DNA of 23,644 bases. Source: a virus. This document shows, in pieces, positions 8,109 to 16,006 of the stretch. The DNA is taken from IMG/VR virus record IMGVR_UViG_3300015360_000202, positions 1 through 23,644 of that record; one strand, given 5' to 3'. Under the pieces are notes generated by a model that saw only the letters and a list, made by a program, of their open reading frames with translations, was not told the origin of the DNA and searched no databases. The stretch's first letter is position 1. Each line of letters starts with the position of its first letter. Both the position numbers and the translations under genes were made by a program.

Positions 8109-10748
8109 TTAGTTGTCCCTGGCATCAGCCACCCGGAGCTGCTGGGCGACCTGGGCGGCGAACTGGTTACCGGCCTGGCGGCTCATCCCGGACGGCGGGT
8201 TGATGATGACGTGGTAAGTTTTGCTGGTCCCACCCAACGCATGGTTGGGAATGATTGTTCCAGATTGGTCGGGGACGAAAAGCTCCCGGCCCCGTTCCCC
8301 CACCTCGTAGGGCATGCTGGGGATAACGCGTCCCCCTACGGCCTTCGGGAAAGCCGCCGCGAGCCCCAGACCGGAACCCCCACCCCCACCCCCGAAAAGA
8401 CCTGAGAACACTTTGCTGAAGAATCCACCACCAGAACCCCCAGTGGTCAAACCGTTGATCTGGCCAGAAAGGAAATTTCCAAAGGGCTTTACGAATGCTT
8501 CCTTCGTAACCATGTCCAACAACTGGCGCTCAATATCCCTCAAAACCTCTTTGAAGTTCTTGCCCTGGGTGATGGCGCTACCCAGGCTCTCCGCTATCCC
8601 GTCCCCGGCCTCGCTACCGAGTTCCTTGATCCGCGTCAGCAAGGGGTCGACCTCCTCCAGGGCTTGGCGGAATCCTAGCGCAAGCTCGGCCGCATAGGCC
8701 CGCGCCTCGTCCGTGTTCAGGGTCACCGCAAGCTCTTGAGCCTTCGCCGTCAGGGACTGCAACTGCGTCAGGGCTTGGGCCCGGACCCTCCCTACAGCTT
8801 TGAGCGTTTCTATTTCCGACTCCCCTCCAGCCCTAGAGGCCAGCGTGGTCAGTTCCTCACTGATCCTGGCCCGGTCCACCACGCGGGCGTACTCCTCTTG
8901 AGCACTCTTCAAAGACTCGACCCCCTCAAGCCGCGACCTGTACTGGTCTGCTATCCCAGCATCGCCCCCGATCTCCCGAATCAGCTTTTCGGCATCTGAG
9001 ACCTGCTTGTCAATCCTGATCTTGGCCGCGCTGGCCGTATCCCCACCCAGCTCAAGTACGGTTGCTCGGAGCTGCTCGTAGCTGTCACGCAGGGAAAGAA
9101 TTGAGGCCTGTTGACGCTGAGTAATCAGGATCTCATCCCGCCCAGCCGTCTCAACCAGCGCCGCCCGTTTTTCCAGAGCCTCCCGGACCTGGCTTTCCAG
9201 GCCTAGGCGATCGGGTCCCGAGGACTTGCGCGCAGCGAGGCGTTGAACCTCGATCTCTTTGTTCAGGGAACTGATGGTGTCTTGGAGGGCGGCGTCTCGG
9301 ATTCTTTTTTGCTCTTGGAAAAACTGGGATTGACTTACGAGCCCGGCATCGTATGATCCCTCAAGGTAGGAGTTCGCAAAGTCGTAGGCGTCCTTCTGTC
9401 GGCCAGCGAAGGCCCGGATAGCTTTTATCTGATCATCTAAGATCCGCTTAGCCTCGGCGGCGGCCCTAGACTGAGCCCCCGTATCACCTACAACCGGCGC
9501 CCGGCGTTTGGGCTTGGGTTTGGCCGGCCCAGTAAGACCGAGACGCCGGGACTCTGCTGCGCTCTGATCATCCGGGCTGGAAACTCCGATCCCTCGAATC
9601 CGGCGCTCCAGTTTGTCGATCTCCGCGCGCGCCCGCACGGCATCTTCCTTGACGGCGTCCCCGATGGCGCTAAATCCTTTGAAGTCCAGGCTAATCAGCG
9701 CAACGAACTGGGCGGCAAGGCCCCCGATCTCAGTACCGACAGCCTTGAATACGTAAACAACGTTGGCTCCCAAAATAAGGACTGTTTCAAAAAAGGTCCG
9801 AATGCCGGCGCCGATGTCAAGGAAAAGGCTTCCCTTCTCCCTGGCCTCAAGGAGACCGTCTGCCATGCCCTGAAGCATGGGGAGCAGGGCGTCAGCGATA
9901 GCATACCCCAGCGAGCCGAGCACCAGTTCAATCCGAGTGATGGTGTCGTTGAAGACCACCGATTTGGCGGCGACCTCCTCCGTCACGCCGCCGTACTGTT
10001 TGAAGAAGTCGATGTTTTCCTTCAGCGCTTTGCTTCCGTCCAAGAGCAAGGGGATCAGCTGCTCTCCTGACTTCCCGAACACCTCCATCGCAAGGGCCCC
10101 GCGCTCCGGGCTATCCTCGAACTCCGAAAACCGGTCAGCAAGCTGGAGCAGTATGTCCTGGGAGTTCCCTATTTTGGGATCGATCTGGAGCGCCGAAAAA
10201 ATATTGTTCGCTTCCCGGTTCCCTGCTCGGGCCTCGGCAATCTTACGGTTAAGTTTTCCGATCCCCGCAGAAACCTGCTCCAAGTTGGAACCAGCAAGAT
10301 CGGCCGCGTATCCGATTCCTCCAAGCTCCCGAACCGAGACTCCGGACTTCTGCGAGAACTTGGCCAGGGCGTCCGCTGCATTGATGGCGTTGCGAACGAT
10401 GGCAACCAACCCCACAGCGATCGCCGCGGCAGCCAGGCCTAGAGCCCTTCCCGCGGTCGCTGCGGCCCTCTGGGCGTCCATCTGACGGAAGGCCGCGTCG
10501 GCAGCTTTGAGTTGAGCTGCGGTCGCGCCTTTCTGGCTGAGTTCAAACAGCTTCGCTTCCTTGGCGGACATACCAAACATCTTGGCCTGCTTTTGAAGCC
10601 CGGCCACCTGCTTGTCGATAGCGCTCTGGTTCCGTTTTTGGCCGGCCGCAAATTTTTGGGCTTCCCGATCCGCCTTGCTCAACCCCTGGGTGAACTCGGC
10701 AGCATCAAGCCCCATCTTGACACTAAGGGCTCCTACTCCAGTTGTCAT
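8109..10748 (-). CDS. Tail tape measure protein
   Basis: ATG at 10748 has AGGA six bases upstream and starts eight bases after the T-frame stop; the longer frame from 10820 runs through gpT and is rejected. The 879-residue protein has a helical N-terminus (VKMGLDAAEFTQGLSKADRE, about 10-29) with long Ala/Gln/Lys-rich coils, and a hydrophobic segment LGLAAAAIAVGLVAIV (about 103-118). A second hydrophobic region (FFETVLILGANVVYVF) occurs in the middle, and further coiled coil follows. The C-terminal signature GGRVIPSMPYEVGERGRELF (from about 805) with VPDQSGTIIPN matches lambda-type tape measures. It sets tail length and enters or contacts the host envelope. By the usual rule of about 1.5 angstroms per residue, the tail would be roughly 130 nm long. 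Confidence 0.93.
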   Translation of the reverse strand: MTTGVGALSVKMGLDAAEFTQGLSKADREAQKFAAGQKRNQSAIDKQVAGLQKQAKMFGMSAKEAKLFELSQKGATAAQLKAADAAFRQMDAQRAAATAGRALGLAAAAIAVGLVAIVRNAINAADALAKFSQKSGVSVRELGGIGYAADLAGSNLEQVSAGIGKLNRKIAEARAGNREANNIFSALQIDPKIGNSQDILLQLADRFSEFEDSPERGALAMEVFGKSGEQLIPLLLDGSKALKENIDFFKQYGGVTEEVAAKSVVFNDTITRIELVLGSLGYAIADALLPMLQGMADGLLEAREKGSLFLDIGAGIRTFFETVLILGANVVYVFKAVGTEIGGLAAQFVALISLDFKGFSAIGDAVKEDAVRARAEIDKLERRIRGIGVSSPDDQSAAESRRLGLTGPAKPKPKRRAPVVGDTGAQSRAAAEAKRILDDQIKAIRAFAGRQKDAYDFANSYLEGSYDAGLVSQSQFFQEQKRIRDAALQDTISSLNKEIEVQRLAARKSSGPDRLGLESQVREALEKRAALVETAGRDEILITQRQQASILSLRDSYEQLRATVLELGGDTASAAKIRIDKQVSDAEKLIREIGGDAGIADQYRSRLEGVESLKSAQEEYARVVDRARISEELTTLASRAGGESEIETLKAVGRVRAQALTQLQSLTAKAQELAVTLNTDEARAYAAELALGFRQALEEVDPLLTRIKELGSEAGDGIAESLGSAITQGKNFKEVLRDIERQLLDMVTKEAFVKPFGNFLSGQINGLTTGGSGGGFFSKVFSGLFGGGGGGSGLGLAAAFPKAVGGRVIPSMPYEVGERGRELFVPDQSGTIIPNHALGGTSKTYHVIINPPSGMSRQAGNQFAAQVAQQLRVADARDN

Positions 10749-10755
10749 GCTTTTC

Positions 10756-11426
10756 CTACTTTCTATTCCTGGGGTTGAAATTGAAAAAAGTCGCTTCTTC
10801 TTCCGCCGTAGGCTCGGCATCAGGACCGGAGGTTGTGGTCTGGCGGTCGAACAGGAAGTCCCCTAGCTTGACTCCGTTCCCCCCACCCATCACCTCCACT
10901 AGAACCATGCATATCTGGGCTAGATAGGCTTCCATCCTCCGGGTGGGGAGCATCCGTTTTTCGGAGTACTCAATCCACCGATCTAACTCGATCTCCCCCA
11001 TGGTCCGCGTCAGGACTTCTACCGACATTCCCAGCTCAAGGGCCAAGTCGTGTAGGAACTCCCGACGCGGCGTCAGTTTCCCTCGTCGTCCGTCCCTGGC
11101 TCTTTCCCAGCTGCAACCACTTTTTGGAGGATGCTCCAGGGCTGCGCAGCCAAGAAGTCCAGATCGGCCGGGTTACCGGGATCGAACAGGCGATTGCCCT
11201 CAGAATCGCAAAGAAGCCGAGCAGCGCCACGTGCGATATTTCTCGGTCTGTCGTCCTTGGTTGCCCCCTCCGGAGCCTTTTGTTCGATCTCGGCGTCCAC
11301 CTCGCCCACCGTGGGTTGCCGGATGAACACCTCCCCCCACTCGGGAACATCTGGGACAGAGATGATCTGAGAACTGACCGCCCCAGTAACTGCCATCCGG
11401 GCAAGGATTTCTGCTTTAGTTGACAT
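10756..11426 (-). CDS. Tail assembly chaperone fusion (gpGT-like, programmed -1 frameshift)
   Basis: Ribosomes that slip back one base at 11082-11076 bypass the gpG stop and continue to the TAG at 10756. The fusion would be 223 residues: 117 from the G frame, then L-T-P-R-R-E-F-L and 98 more residues. The T part (REFLHDLALELGMSVEVLTR, then IELDRWIEYSE) is the usual helical C-terminal domain, with LG and W-x-x-Y landmarks, of gpT-like proteins. The T frame is at offset 2 relative to G, which requires -1 slippage, and no stop interrupts it between the slip site and the T domain. The only nearby T-frame start, a TTG at 11046, would cut the conserved helix. The fusion is thought to bridge tape measure and tail tube subunits. 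Confidence 0.85.
11073..11426 (-). CDS. Tail assembly chaperone, short form (lambda gpG-like)
   Basis: ATG at 11426 gives a 117-residue protein (MSTKAEILARMAV...); a longer frame from 11489 overlaps the major tail protein and is rejected. The start has no strong Shine-Dalgarno and sits eight bases after the upstream stop, so re-initiation is likely. The product is mostly helical and acidic and contains WGEVFIRQPTVGEVDAEIEQ (about 31-50). In siphophages, gpG-type proteins bind the tape measure during tail assembly and are not in the finished tail. The C-terminal codons GGA AAC abut the TGA and form a slippery site that yields the longer GT form. Confidence 0.82.
   Translation of the reverse strand: MSTKAEILARMAVTGAVSSQIISVPDVPEWGEVFIRQPTVGEVDAEIEQKAPEGATKDDRPRNIARGAARLLCDSEGNRLFDPGNPADLDFLAAQPWSILQKVVAAGKEPGTDDEGN
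11076..11082 (-). promoter_or_regulatory. Slippery heptamer GGGAAAC for -1 frameshifting
   Basis: Read on the minus strand this is G GGA AAC with GGA AAC as zero-frame codons, so it fits X XXY YYZ exactly and lies directly before the TGA of gpG. Slippage re-pairs the tRNAs on GGG AAA. Lambda uses the related GGGAAAG. A small GACG-CCG-CGTC hairpin candidate (11074-11064) follows directly, and a purine-rich AGGGA lies about 15 bases upstream; both are possible but weak stimulators. Experimental efficiency is unknown. Confidence 0.85.
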
Positions 11427-11434
11427 GGTGGGTA

Positions 11435-12091
11435 TCAGACGTAATCGTAGGGCGAGCCGGTGTTGCGGATGGTGAGGGAGCCGGTCCACATGCCATTGAC
11501 GGCAGCCTGCTCGCTGGTCTGCTGAATGAACCCAAGCAGAACCCGAGCACCGCCACTCTTGGGTAGGATGACCCGCACCGCCAGCTTGTCGCCGCTTTTC
11601 TCGAAGTCAGCGATCGCCAGCTGGATTGCAGTCTGCGGGGCGAAGTTGAAATCTATCTGCGTGGTTCCAAAGTCCGGAAGCCCGAGTTCGAACTCGGCCC
11701 CGGTTGAGCAGGCCGAGGTCGCCTCGATCTCCGGTTTGCTGCCCCCCTGGCGGTTGTACCCGGTCAGCTCGCAGAAGTTGGAGAAGGTCGCCGGATCTGA
11801 TCGGCCTCCTGAGATGTAGGTCGTGGACCCACTGGAGTCGGTGTCGATCAGCTTGTAGCTGTTGGCGTTGACGACTTCAATCATGTAGATTTCGTCGTTG
11901 AGTTCCACCATGCCGACCACATCTCTGATCTTGACGACAGACCCAGTAGTAAGACCGTGAGCGGTCTGAGTCACAACGGCCGGGTTGGCCTTGGTCACCC
12001 CAGTGATGACGCCCGAGGGAGACTCGGCATCGAAGCCGGTAATGATTCCAAAGGTCGAACCTTGGAACTTGAATCGTTTTCCACCTGCCAT
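11435..12091 (-). CDS. Major tail (tube) protein with inserted FCCH-like domain
   Basis: ATG at 12091 is preceded by AAGGGG at about nine bases, in the only sizeable intergenic gap (50 bases). The 218-residue product carries N- and C-terminal beta parts (FKFQGSTFGIITGFDAES; then ELGLPDFGTTQIDFNF and a late GMWTGSLTIRNTGSPYDY). These fit a tube protein before the G/GT chaperones. Residues about 27-96 (GVITGVTKANPAVVTQTAHG onward to SYKLIDTDSSGSTTYISGG) look like the FCCH-type small beta-barrel named after ubiquitin-activating E1 enzymes, often found inserted in phage tail proteins. In the tube it would probably protrude from the surface. Tube identity rests on order and fold-like composition. 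Confidence 0.82.
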   Translation of the reverse strand: MAGGKRFKFQGSTFGIITGFDAESPSGVITGVTKANPAVVTQTAHGLTTGSVVKIRDVVGMVELNDEIYMIEVVNANSYKLIDTDSSGSTTYISGGRSDPATFSNFCELTGYNRQGGSKPEIEATSACSTGAEFELGLPDFGTTQIDFNFAPQTAIQLAIADFEKSGDKLAVRVILPKSGGARVLLGFIQQTSEQAAVNGMWTGSLTIRNTGSPYDYV

Positions 12092-12141
12092 GATATTGCC
12101 CCTTTCAAGAAGCGTGATGCCGGGAGTCGGCGGTTAAGAAA

Positions 12142-12513
12142 TCAATTGACACTTTGCTGAAACAAATAAGTCACCCTGGCTCGGTGAGTCCGGGTCTCAC
12201 CATCAAAAGTTTCAAATCCTCCGGGCTGCCGAATGCATGGTGGGTCAACCACCAGCTGGAGGGCCGTAATAACGCTTGCTTTGACCAGCCGCATGTCGGT
12301 CCAAGACTCGGCTACTATGTCCAGGTTCACTGTCAGGTCGTCTTCGTCCTCGTCCGAACTCCCGCACGCATTAGGGAAATTATCGCCCGAAACGAGGCTG
12401 TAGCGAATAGCAGGCCAAACTGGGACGATCGGGCTCTGGGGAAAGGTGTTAGGATAAACCCGGTCGGACACCAAAGATCGGAGAGCCGTAAAAATGGTTT
12501 CTGGAACGTTCAT
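12142..12513 (-). CDS. Tail terminator / DUF3168-like tail completion protein
   Basis: ATG at 12513 overlaps the preceding TGA (ATGA). The 123-residue product has an N-terminal helix (ETIFTALRSLVSDRVYPNTF, about 5-24), then strands with PAIRYSLVSGD, an acidic loop (SSDEDEDDL) and VNLDIVAESWTDMRLVKASV (about 62-81). This matches the layout of DUF3168 tail terminator proteins, which cap the tail tube and stop its growth. Size and position between the gp10-like gene and major tail protein agree. The acidic loop is unusual but in a tolerated place. Confidence 0.8.
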   Translation of the reverse strand: MNVPETIFTALRSLVSDRVYPNTFPQSPIVPVWPAIRYSLVSGDNFPNACGSSDEDEDDLTVNLDIVAESWTDMRLVKASVITALQLVVDPPCIRQPGGFETFDGETRTHRARVTYLFQQSVN

Positions 12514-12992
12514 ACTTTCCCCTTTTTCAGCTTCCTGGCTTCCCGGGTGATACCAGCATTCAAGGTCTTGACCATGGCCTGTAGGGCCCGGTCCCGGCTC
12601 TGTGCGAAGGCTGGAGTCATGAAGGGCTGGGCTGCCATCTTCACAGTCCCAAACTCGTTAAACGAGGCGATCCGCCCAATGTATCCGTTTTTCTTGTTGC
12701 TCCGGATACGGACGATGTGCTCACTCGTCATGTCCGGGTCCTTGATCCGGACCACCTGAACATTGCGGGCGATCTCTCCAGGCTGATACACTACCCCTTC
12801 GATCTCAAACGGGGCGTCGGCCAAGGTGGGTTGCTGGGCGGCTTTCTCCACTACGGCCCCCTTGACTACCTGGGCACCGGCGTTGGTCGTTGACCTCGCA
12901 ATTCTTTTTTGGACAGCAGTCCCCAGTTGGGCCAGGTTGGCCCCGAGCTGGCGGAGCCCCTCGACCCGGTAGGTCCCTCTGGATGTAACCAT
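12510..12992 (-). CDS. HK97 gp10-like neck/tail-completion protein
   Basis: ATG at 12992 overlaps the upstream TAA (TAATG); AGGGG lies upstream. The 160-residue product starts with a beta segment, then VEGLRQLGANLAQLGTAVQK (about 10-29), a long amphipathic helix, and the basic stretch VRIRSNKKNGYIGRIASFNE (about 94-113). Near the C-terminus is the family signature FNEFGTVKMAAQPFMTPAF, where Glu-Phe-Gly and Pro-Phe-hydrophobic-Pro are characteristic of HK97 gp10-like proteins. These proteins help join tail to head. It ends in an ATGA overlap with the next gene. Confidence 0.85.
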   Translation of the reverse strand: MVTSRGTYRVEGLRQLGANLAQLGTAVQKRIARSTTNAGAQVVKGAVVEKAAQQPTLADAPFEIEGVVYQPGEIARNVQVVRIKDPDMTSEHIVRIRSNKKNGYIGRIASFNEFGTVKMAAQPFMTPAFAQSRDRALQAMVKTLNAGITREARKLKKGKV

Positions 12993-13345
12993 TATTGGCC
13001 CCTGTTGACCCCGACCACGCAATTGAACTGGATTTCGTGGTTCTGGGTTTTCACGTTGACCGGGTCCCCGATGATGCTATAAATAAGATCGCGGTAACGG
13101 CCGACGAGCCGGAGTCGATAGGTGGAGTCAATAGCAGCGGAGGCCAGTGACCATCGGGCCACGATCAGGACATGAACCCCGGCAAGGATCTGATCGGTCC
13201 CGTTTCCCTCGAATCCCTTTACTGGCTCAACCCCGGAGTTGAGCAGCATGTGAAAGGCCCACGAGGTGTCCATCTGACCGGCGCTTCCTTGGACGCGGAC
13301 CGGCTTCTCTACTATGAGCCGGGTGTTAAGCCTCCCGGACCTCAT
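12992..13345 (-). CDS. Head-tail adaptor / head closure protein (SPP1 gp16-like)
   Basis: I choose ATG at 13345, which forms an ATGA overlap with the connector stop and has a G-rich sequence upstream. A longer frame from 13447 would read through the connector gene out of frame and is rejected. The 117-residue product begins MRSGRLNTRLIVEKPV and contains the all-beta pattern of the Phage_H_T_join family, ending RYRDLIYSIIGDPVNV. Members act as stoppers that close the head after DNA packaging. Position between connector and gp10-like genes fits the usual order. The stop overlaps the next ATG (TAATG). Confidence 0.82.
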   Translation of the reverse strand: MRSGRLNTRLIVEKPVRVQGSAGQMDTSWAFHMLLNSGVEPVKGFEGNGTDQILAGVHVLIVARWSLASAAIDSTYRLRLVGRYRDLIYSIIGDPVNVKTQNHEIQFNCVVGVNRGQ

Positions 13346-13992
13346 GCCATCCCCCGATCCACTTTGTAGTTCCGCATCAGCCGCTCGGCCCCTAGCGGGA
13401 TATGCTCCAGCTTGACCATGCTCACATCCCCCCGGTTCTCGAACCAATGCTCAATCATCAGCAGCATCGCCTGCTTTATGCTTTTTGGAAGTTCTGGCAT
13501 TGGTGGGGAATCATTGGCGGACCCATAACCTGCCAGGTACCGGATGCGTACCGCGTTTGAGGAGGCTGTGAGCGCTGGCCAGGACGTCGACCCCTGAGCC
13601 GGGATCAGCACGGTTTCTCGCTCCGATACTTCTTGGGTCTGGTAATCAGTGATCTGCTGATCGACGCCCGAACCATCTGTGTAGGTGAGGCTGATCAATT
13701 CAACCACTGGGCCTTTGAGCGGAATGCCGAGCTGGTCGCCGGATGGGTACCATCGATGGGATATGGTCGGACACGGGAAGGTAGAAAGCCGCTGCTCAAG
13801 GACTCGTTCTTTCAGGCACAGCCCAGTGAATTTTTCGGCATGCTCTCTCGCCGTAACAAGAAGCCCAGCAATCAAAGCGTCCTCGTAGTAAACGACTGGG
13901 CTATCCAAGATGTCCAGTCTAAGCTGACGATAGCAATCGACCAGCGAGACCGGCTCAGTCGATACCTCGGAGATGATTTTAGGTTCGTTCAT
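13342..13992 (-). CDS. Head-tail connector (HK97 gp6/phiE125 gp8-like)
   Basis: ATG at 13992 lies in an ATGA overlap with the GT8-like gene. The 216-residue protein shows the usual pattern: an N-terminal SLVDCYRQLRLD helix (about 16-27), an EDALIAGLLVTAREHAEKFTG helix (about 37-57), a central beta region with GPVVELISLTYTDGSG, VRIRYLAGYG, and a C-terminal helix (PKSIKQAMLLMIEHWFENRG, about 168-187). Family members form the ring that joins the portal to the rest of the neck. It begins the canonical neck gene order here, so the portal and capsid genes should lie upstream, beyond 23644. The assignment is firm at family level. Confidence 0.88.
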   Translation of the reverse strand: MNEPKIISEVSTEPVSLVDCYRQLRLDILDSPVVYYEDALIAGLLVTAREHAEKFTGLCLKERVLEQRLSTFPCPTISHRWYPSGDQLGIPLKGPVVELISLTYTDGSGVDQQITDYQTQEVSERETVLIPAQGSTSWPALTASSNAVRIRYLAGYGSANDSPPMPELPKSIKQAMLLMIEHWFENRGDVSMVKLEHIPLGAERLMRNYKVDRGMA

Positions 13993-14693
13993 TTGGAAGT
14001 TCCGGTGATTCTACTACTTGAGGCTAGGGCGGCTTTCCATTCTCCGGCCATGGGGGCGTCCTTGTAATGATCCAGGCCCGGAACCCCAGCCGTCCAGTGC
14101 AGGAGTCGCGCATCCGGGTTTTCGCCGAATTCATCCACCAACCAGTTCCAAGATTCCGGGATATCGCCGATGTACCTATCCCTGATAAATTGGAACTGGA
14201 GAAGTTCCAAAGGCTTGAAGTCAGCCAGAGAGGTCGGGGTTATGGACCGCCAGGAAAAGTGTGCGCAATTTATGATCATCACGCTTGCCCACTGTTTCCT
14301 GTCGTAGTCCTGATTCTGAGTTTCGAGAGTGGTTCCGATGAACTTGACCGGGTGCCGCGTCTTGTACTGCAGCTTGACCACTTGCACGGCCATGAACGGG
14401 TTGAACAGGGAAGCAAGTTCCTTCAAGTCACCACGAACCAGCATGTCGGAACCATCGACGAAGATGGCCATGCCCTGATACCCGGTTATCCATGGGACCA
14501 GAAACCGACTAAGGGTGAATGAGTTGCTGCCCTCCGGAATCACGCCGTCAAATGAATCGGTGATCCTCCGGGTGATCGGACAAAGCCCAACCGGAACCGA
14601 TGAGTGATCGAGAACGGATTTGACGAAAGCAGAAGTCCCGGCCTCCACTCTGGACTCGTGGCCGAAAAACAGGGGCAGAACATATCTAGCCAC
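13989..14693 (-). CDS. GT8-like GT-A glycosyltransferase
   Basis: The start is GTG at 14693, with AAGGA seven bases upstream. The 234-residue product has the SRFLVPWITGYQGMAIFVDG segment (about 62-81) leading into an acidic DGSD metal-site motif (D80 and D83), in the place of the GT-A DxD. It is followed by MLVRGDLKEL, as in GT8-type enzymes where a D-x-L-x-L helix follows. ASVMIINC (about 136-143) corresponds to the acceptor-side NSGV region. LLHWTAGVPG (about 197-206) provides the C-terminal His of the metal site. DGSD rather than a strict DxD is a deviation, though the fold logic is intact. The gene ends in an ATGA overlap with the head-tail connector, so the cassette is coupled to the neck operon. 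Confidence 0.75.
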   Translation of the reverse strand: MARYVLPLFFGHESRVEAGTSAFVKSVLDHSSVPVGLCPITRRITDSFDGVIPEGSNSFTLSRFLVPWITGYQGMAIFVDGSDMLVRGDLKELASLFNPFMAVQVVKLQYKTRHPVKFIGTTLETQNQDYDRKQWASVMIINCAHFSWRSITPTSLADFKPLELLQFQFIRDRYIGDIPESWNWLVDEFGENPDARLLHWTAGVPGLDHYKDAPMAGEWKAALASSSRITGTSK

Positions 14694-15240
14694 TTTGAGT
14701 TCCTTTTTTCGCCACCATCCGCATGTCCCTCATGGAGGCCCCAGCGGCATGCCACTCTGGCTGCTCCTCCTCGATATCGACGAACCCGGCGCGCTCCAGA
14801 ACCTTGCGCAGGCTTGCGGGATGGTATCCCCACCGGTGGAGCATGTGGGAGTCCTGGGGGCGGTTGTCGCCGTAGAGTCCCCACATCCCGTACTGATCCG
14901 GGTGCTTCCCAGCAAGGGTGAATCCTGTGAGGAGGTTTCTGGCGCACTTGATGATGTCCGGGCATTCGACCACAATCTTGCCGCCAGGCCGCAGAATACG
15001 GAACCATTCTGCTAAGGCTTTTTCAGCCTCCCATGGTTCGATATGCTCGATCCCATGGATGCACATAAGCTCATCGGCTGAGTTGCTAGGTAGTGGGATC
15101 TCACGCATGTCAGCCAAGATCTGGGGCGGACCCTTAGCCTTCGGGTGATTGCTCACCACCACATCCACATTGATCCATCCCGGTAGGACGTGCCTACCGG
15201 AGCAGACGTTTACTTTGATTGCAGACTGACCCTTATCCAT
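14686..15240 (-). CDS. SAM-dependent methyltransferase (Methyltransf_11-like)
   Basis: The start chosen is ATG at 15240, preceded by GGGAGG at about seven bases, a near-ideal ribosome-binding site. A longer frame from 15282 is rejected. The 184-residue product has a short motif I region (KVNVCSGRHVLPGWINVDVV, about 9-28), ILADMREIPLPSNSADEL (about 41-58), the typical HGIEHIEPWEAEKALAEWFR (about 62-81) and LRPGGKIVVECPD (about 83-95). That is the classic Methyltransf_11 pattern used by enzymes acting on sugars or small molecules near glycosyltransferases. It probably caps a sugar by O-methylation. It overlaps the next GTG by eight bases. Confidence 0.82.
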   Translation of the reverse strand: MDKGQSAIKVNVCSGRHVLPGWINVDVVVSNHPKAKGPPQILADMREIPLPSNSADELMCIHGIEHIEPWEAEKALAEWFRILRPGGKIVVECPDIIKCARNLLTGFTLAGKHPDQYGMWGLYGDNRPQDSHMLHRWGYHPASLRKVLERAGFVDIEEEQPEWHAAGASMRDMRMVAKKGTQSG

Positions 15241-16004
15241 TGCCAAGCCTCCCATGCTTCGTTGTGTCCCCAGTTCCACCAACCCAGTCGGCGCAGAAAC
15301 TCGGTGCGTTCTTCCACTGTTGGGTTCGGGTTTCCCTCGTACAGGGTCCGCGCCGCCCCGTCATCCGTCTCAACCGGAATTCCCTGCCGGCAGGCATCCA
15401 CCGCCACGTTGGAATGCCGGCACACCACCAGCGAGCATCCCACTAGAGCCTCCTCTATCGGCACCCCTCCCGAGCAGAGCTGCGTTCCTGGGAGTCGACT
15501 AACGTCCCTTCCCTTGGGTCTCCACAGGATCGTCCGACCCGGGTAACGCCTTCTCAGCTCGGCCAGCTTGGCCTTCTCCCACTGTAGGTAGGAAAGGCCG
15601 TACAGGGCTGTGCTTTTTAGCCCCAGACCCACAAGCATGATAGGACCATTTGCCAGATCCGCCGTGTTCGTGCACGGGATGCGAAACCGGCTCCTGTTCG
15701 GACAACTCCCCAGCTGCTGATCCGTCGGATGTAGTGAGTCAATGGAGAGCCGCAGATGGTCATCACGTTCCCAGTACCCCAGGTCCCAGATTACTACCCT
15801 CCCACCACGCTTGAGGTGGGCCCTTCGAGCCTCGGTTCTGGAGGCCAGGCCAGCCCCATACATCATCAGGTTAGGGTACTTCCCGGTGTACCCCTTCGAG
15901 GCGACGGCAAACTCCGAACCAGCCTTCAGCAGGGCGTCCAGATGGTGATGTCCCCGCTTGGCCATCTTGGCATCGTTAATTAAAATTTCAAAATCTATGG
16001 GCAT
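15210..16004 (-). CDS. KpsS/capsule-transferase-like glycosyltransferase, paralogue 2
   Basis: I choose ATG at 16004 (264 residues), two bases after the upstream TAA, over an in-frame GTG at 16034 that would overlap the upstream gene by 28 bases. A GGA lies upstream. Key parts: VVIWDLGYWERDDHLRLSID (about 70-89), RTILWRPKG (about 157-165), and CRHSNVAVDACRQGIPVETD (about 195-214), equivalent to the NS..AL..G.PV motif of KpsS-like transferases. FLRRLGWWNWGHNEAWEAWQW (about 236-256, shared with paralogue 1) ends the domain. Similarity to the product of 17363-18130 runs across both halves, suggesting duplication and divergence. It probably adds a second, different sugar. It overlaps the next gene by 31 bases. 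Confidence 0.72.
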   Translation of the reverse strand: MPIDFEILINDAKMAKRGHHHLDALLKAGSEFAVASKGYTGKYPNLMMYGAGLASRTEARRAHLKRGGRVVIWDLGYWERDDHLRLSIDSLHPTDQQLGSCPNRSRFRIPCTNTADLANGPIMLVGLGLKSTALYGLSYLQWEKAKLAELRRRYPGRTILWRPKGRDVSRLPGTQLCSGGVPIEEALVGCSLVVCRHSNVAVDACRQGIPVETDDGAARTLYEGNPNPTVEERTEFLRRLGWWNWGHNEAWEAWQWIRVSLQSK

Positions 16005-16006
16005 TT

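Noticed and set aside
9877-10485. 202-residue open frame on the plus strand
   Set aside because: It lies opposite the tape measure gene, and its Ser/Ala/Arg-rich product reflects the complementary helical coding.
10756-11046. Separate gpT gene starting at a TTG at 11046
   Set aside because: The conserved helix of the T domain (REFLHDLALELG) begins upstream of this codon in the -1 frame, and a perfect slippery site joins it to gpG. A fusion explains the data better.
11089-11104. GGGAAAG in gpG as the frameshift site, as in lambda
   Set aside because: Here it lies in the zero frame as GGG AAA G, not G GGA AAG, so -1 slippage would mispair both tRNAs. The GGGAAAC at 11076-11082 is in the right phase.
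12092-12141. Promoter or terminator in the 50-base gap before the major tail protein
   Set aside because: I see TTGAAA and CAATAT, but they are only a few bases apart, not 16-18, and there is no stem followed by a T run. The gap holds a good ribosome-binding site and otherwise nothing I can support.
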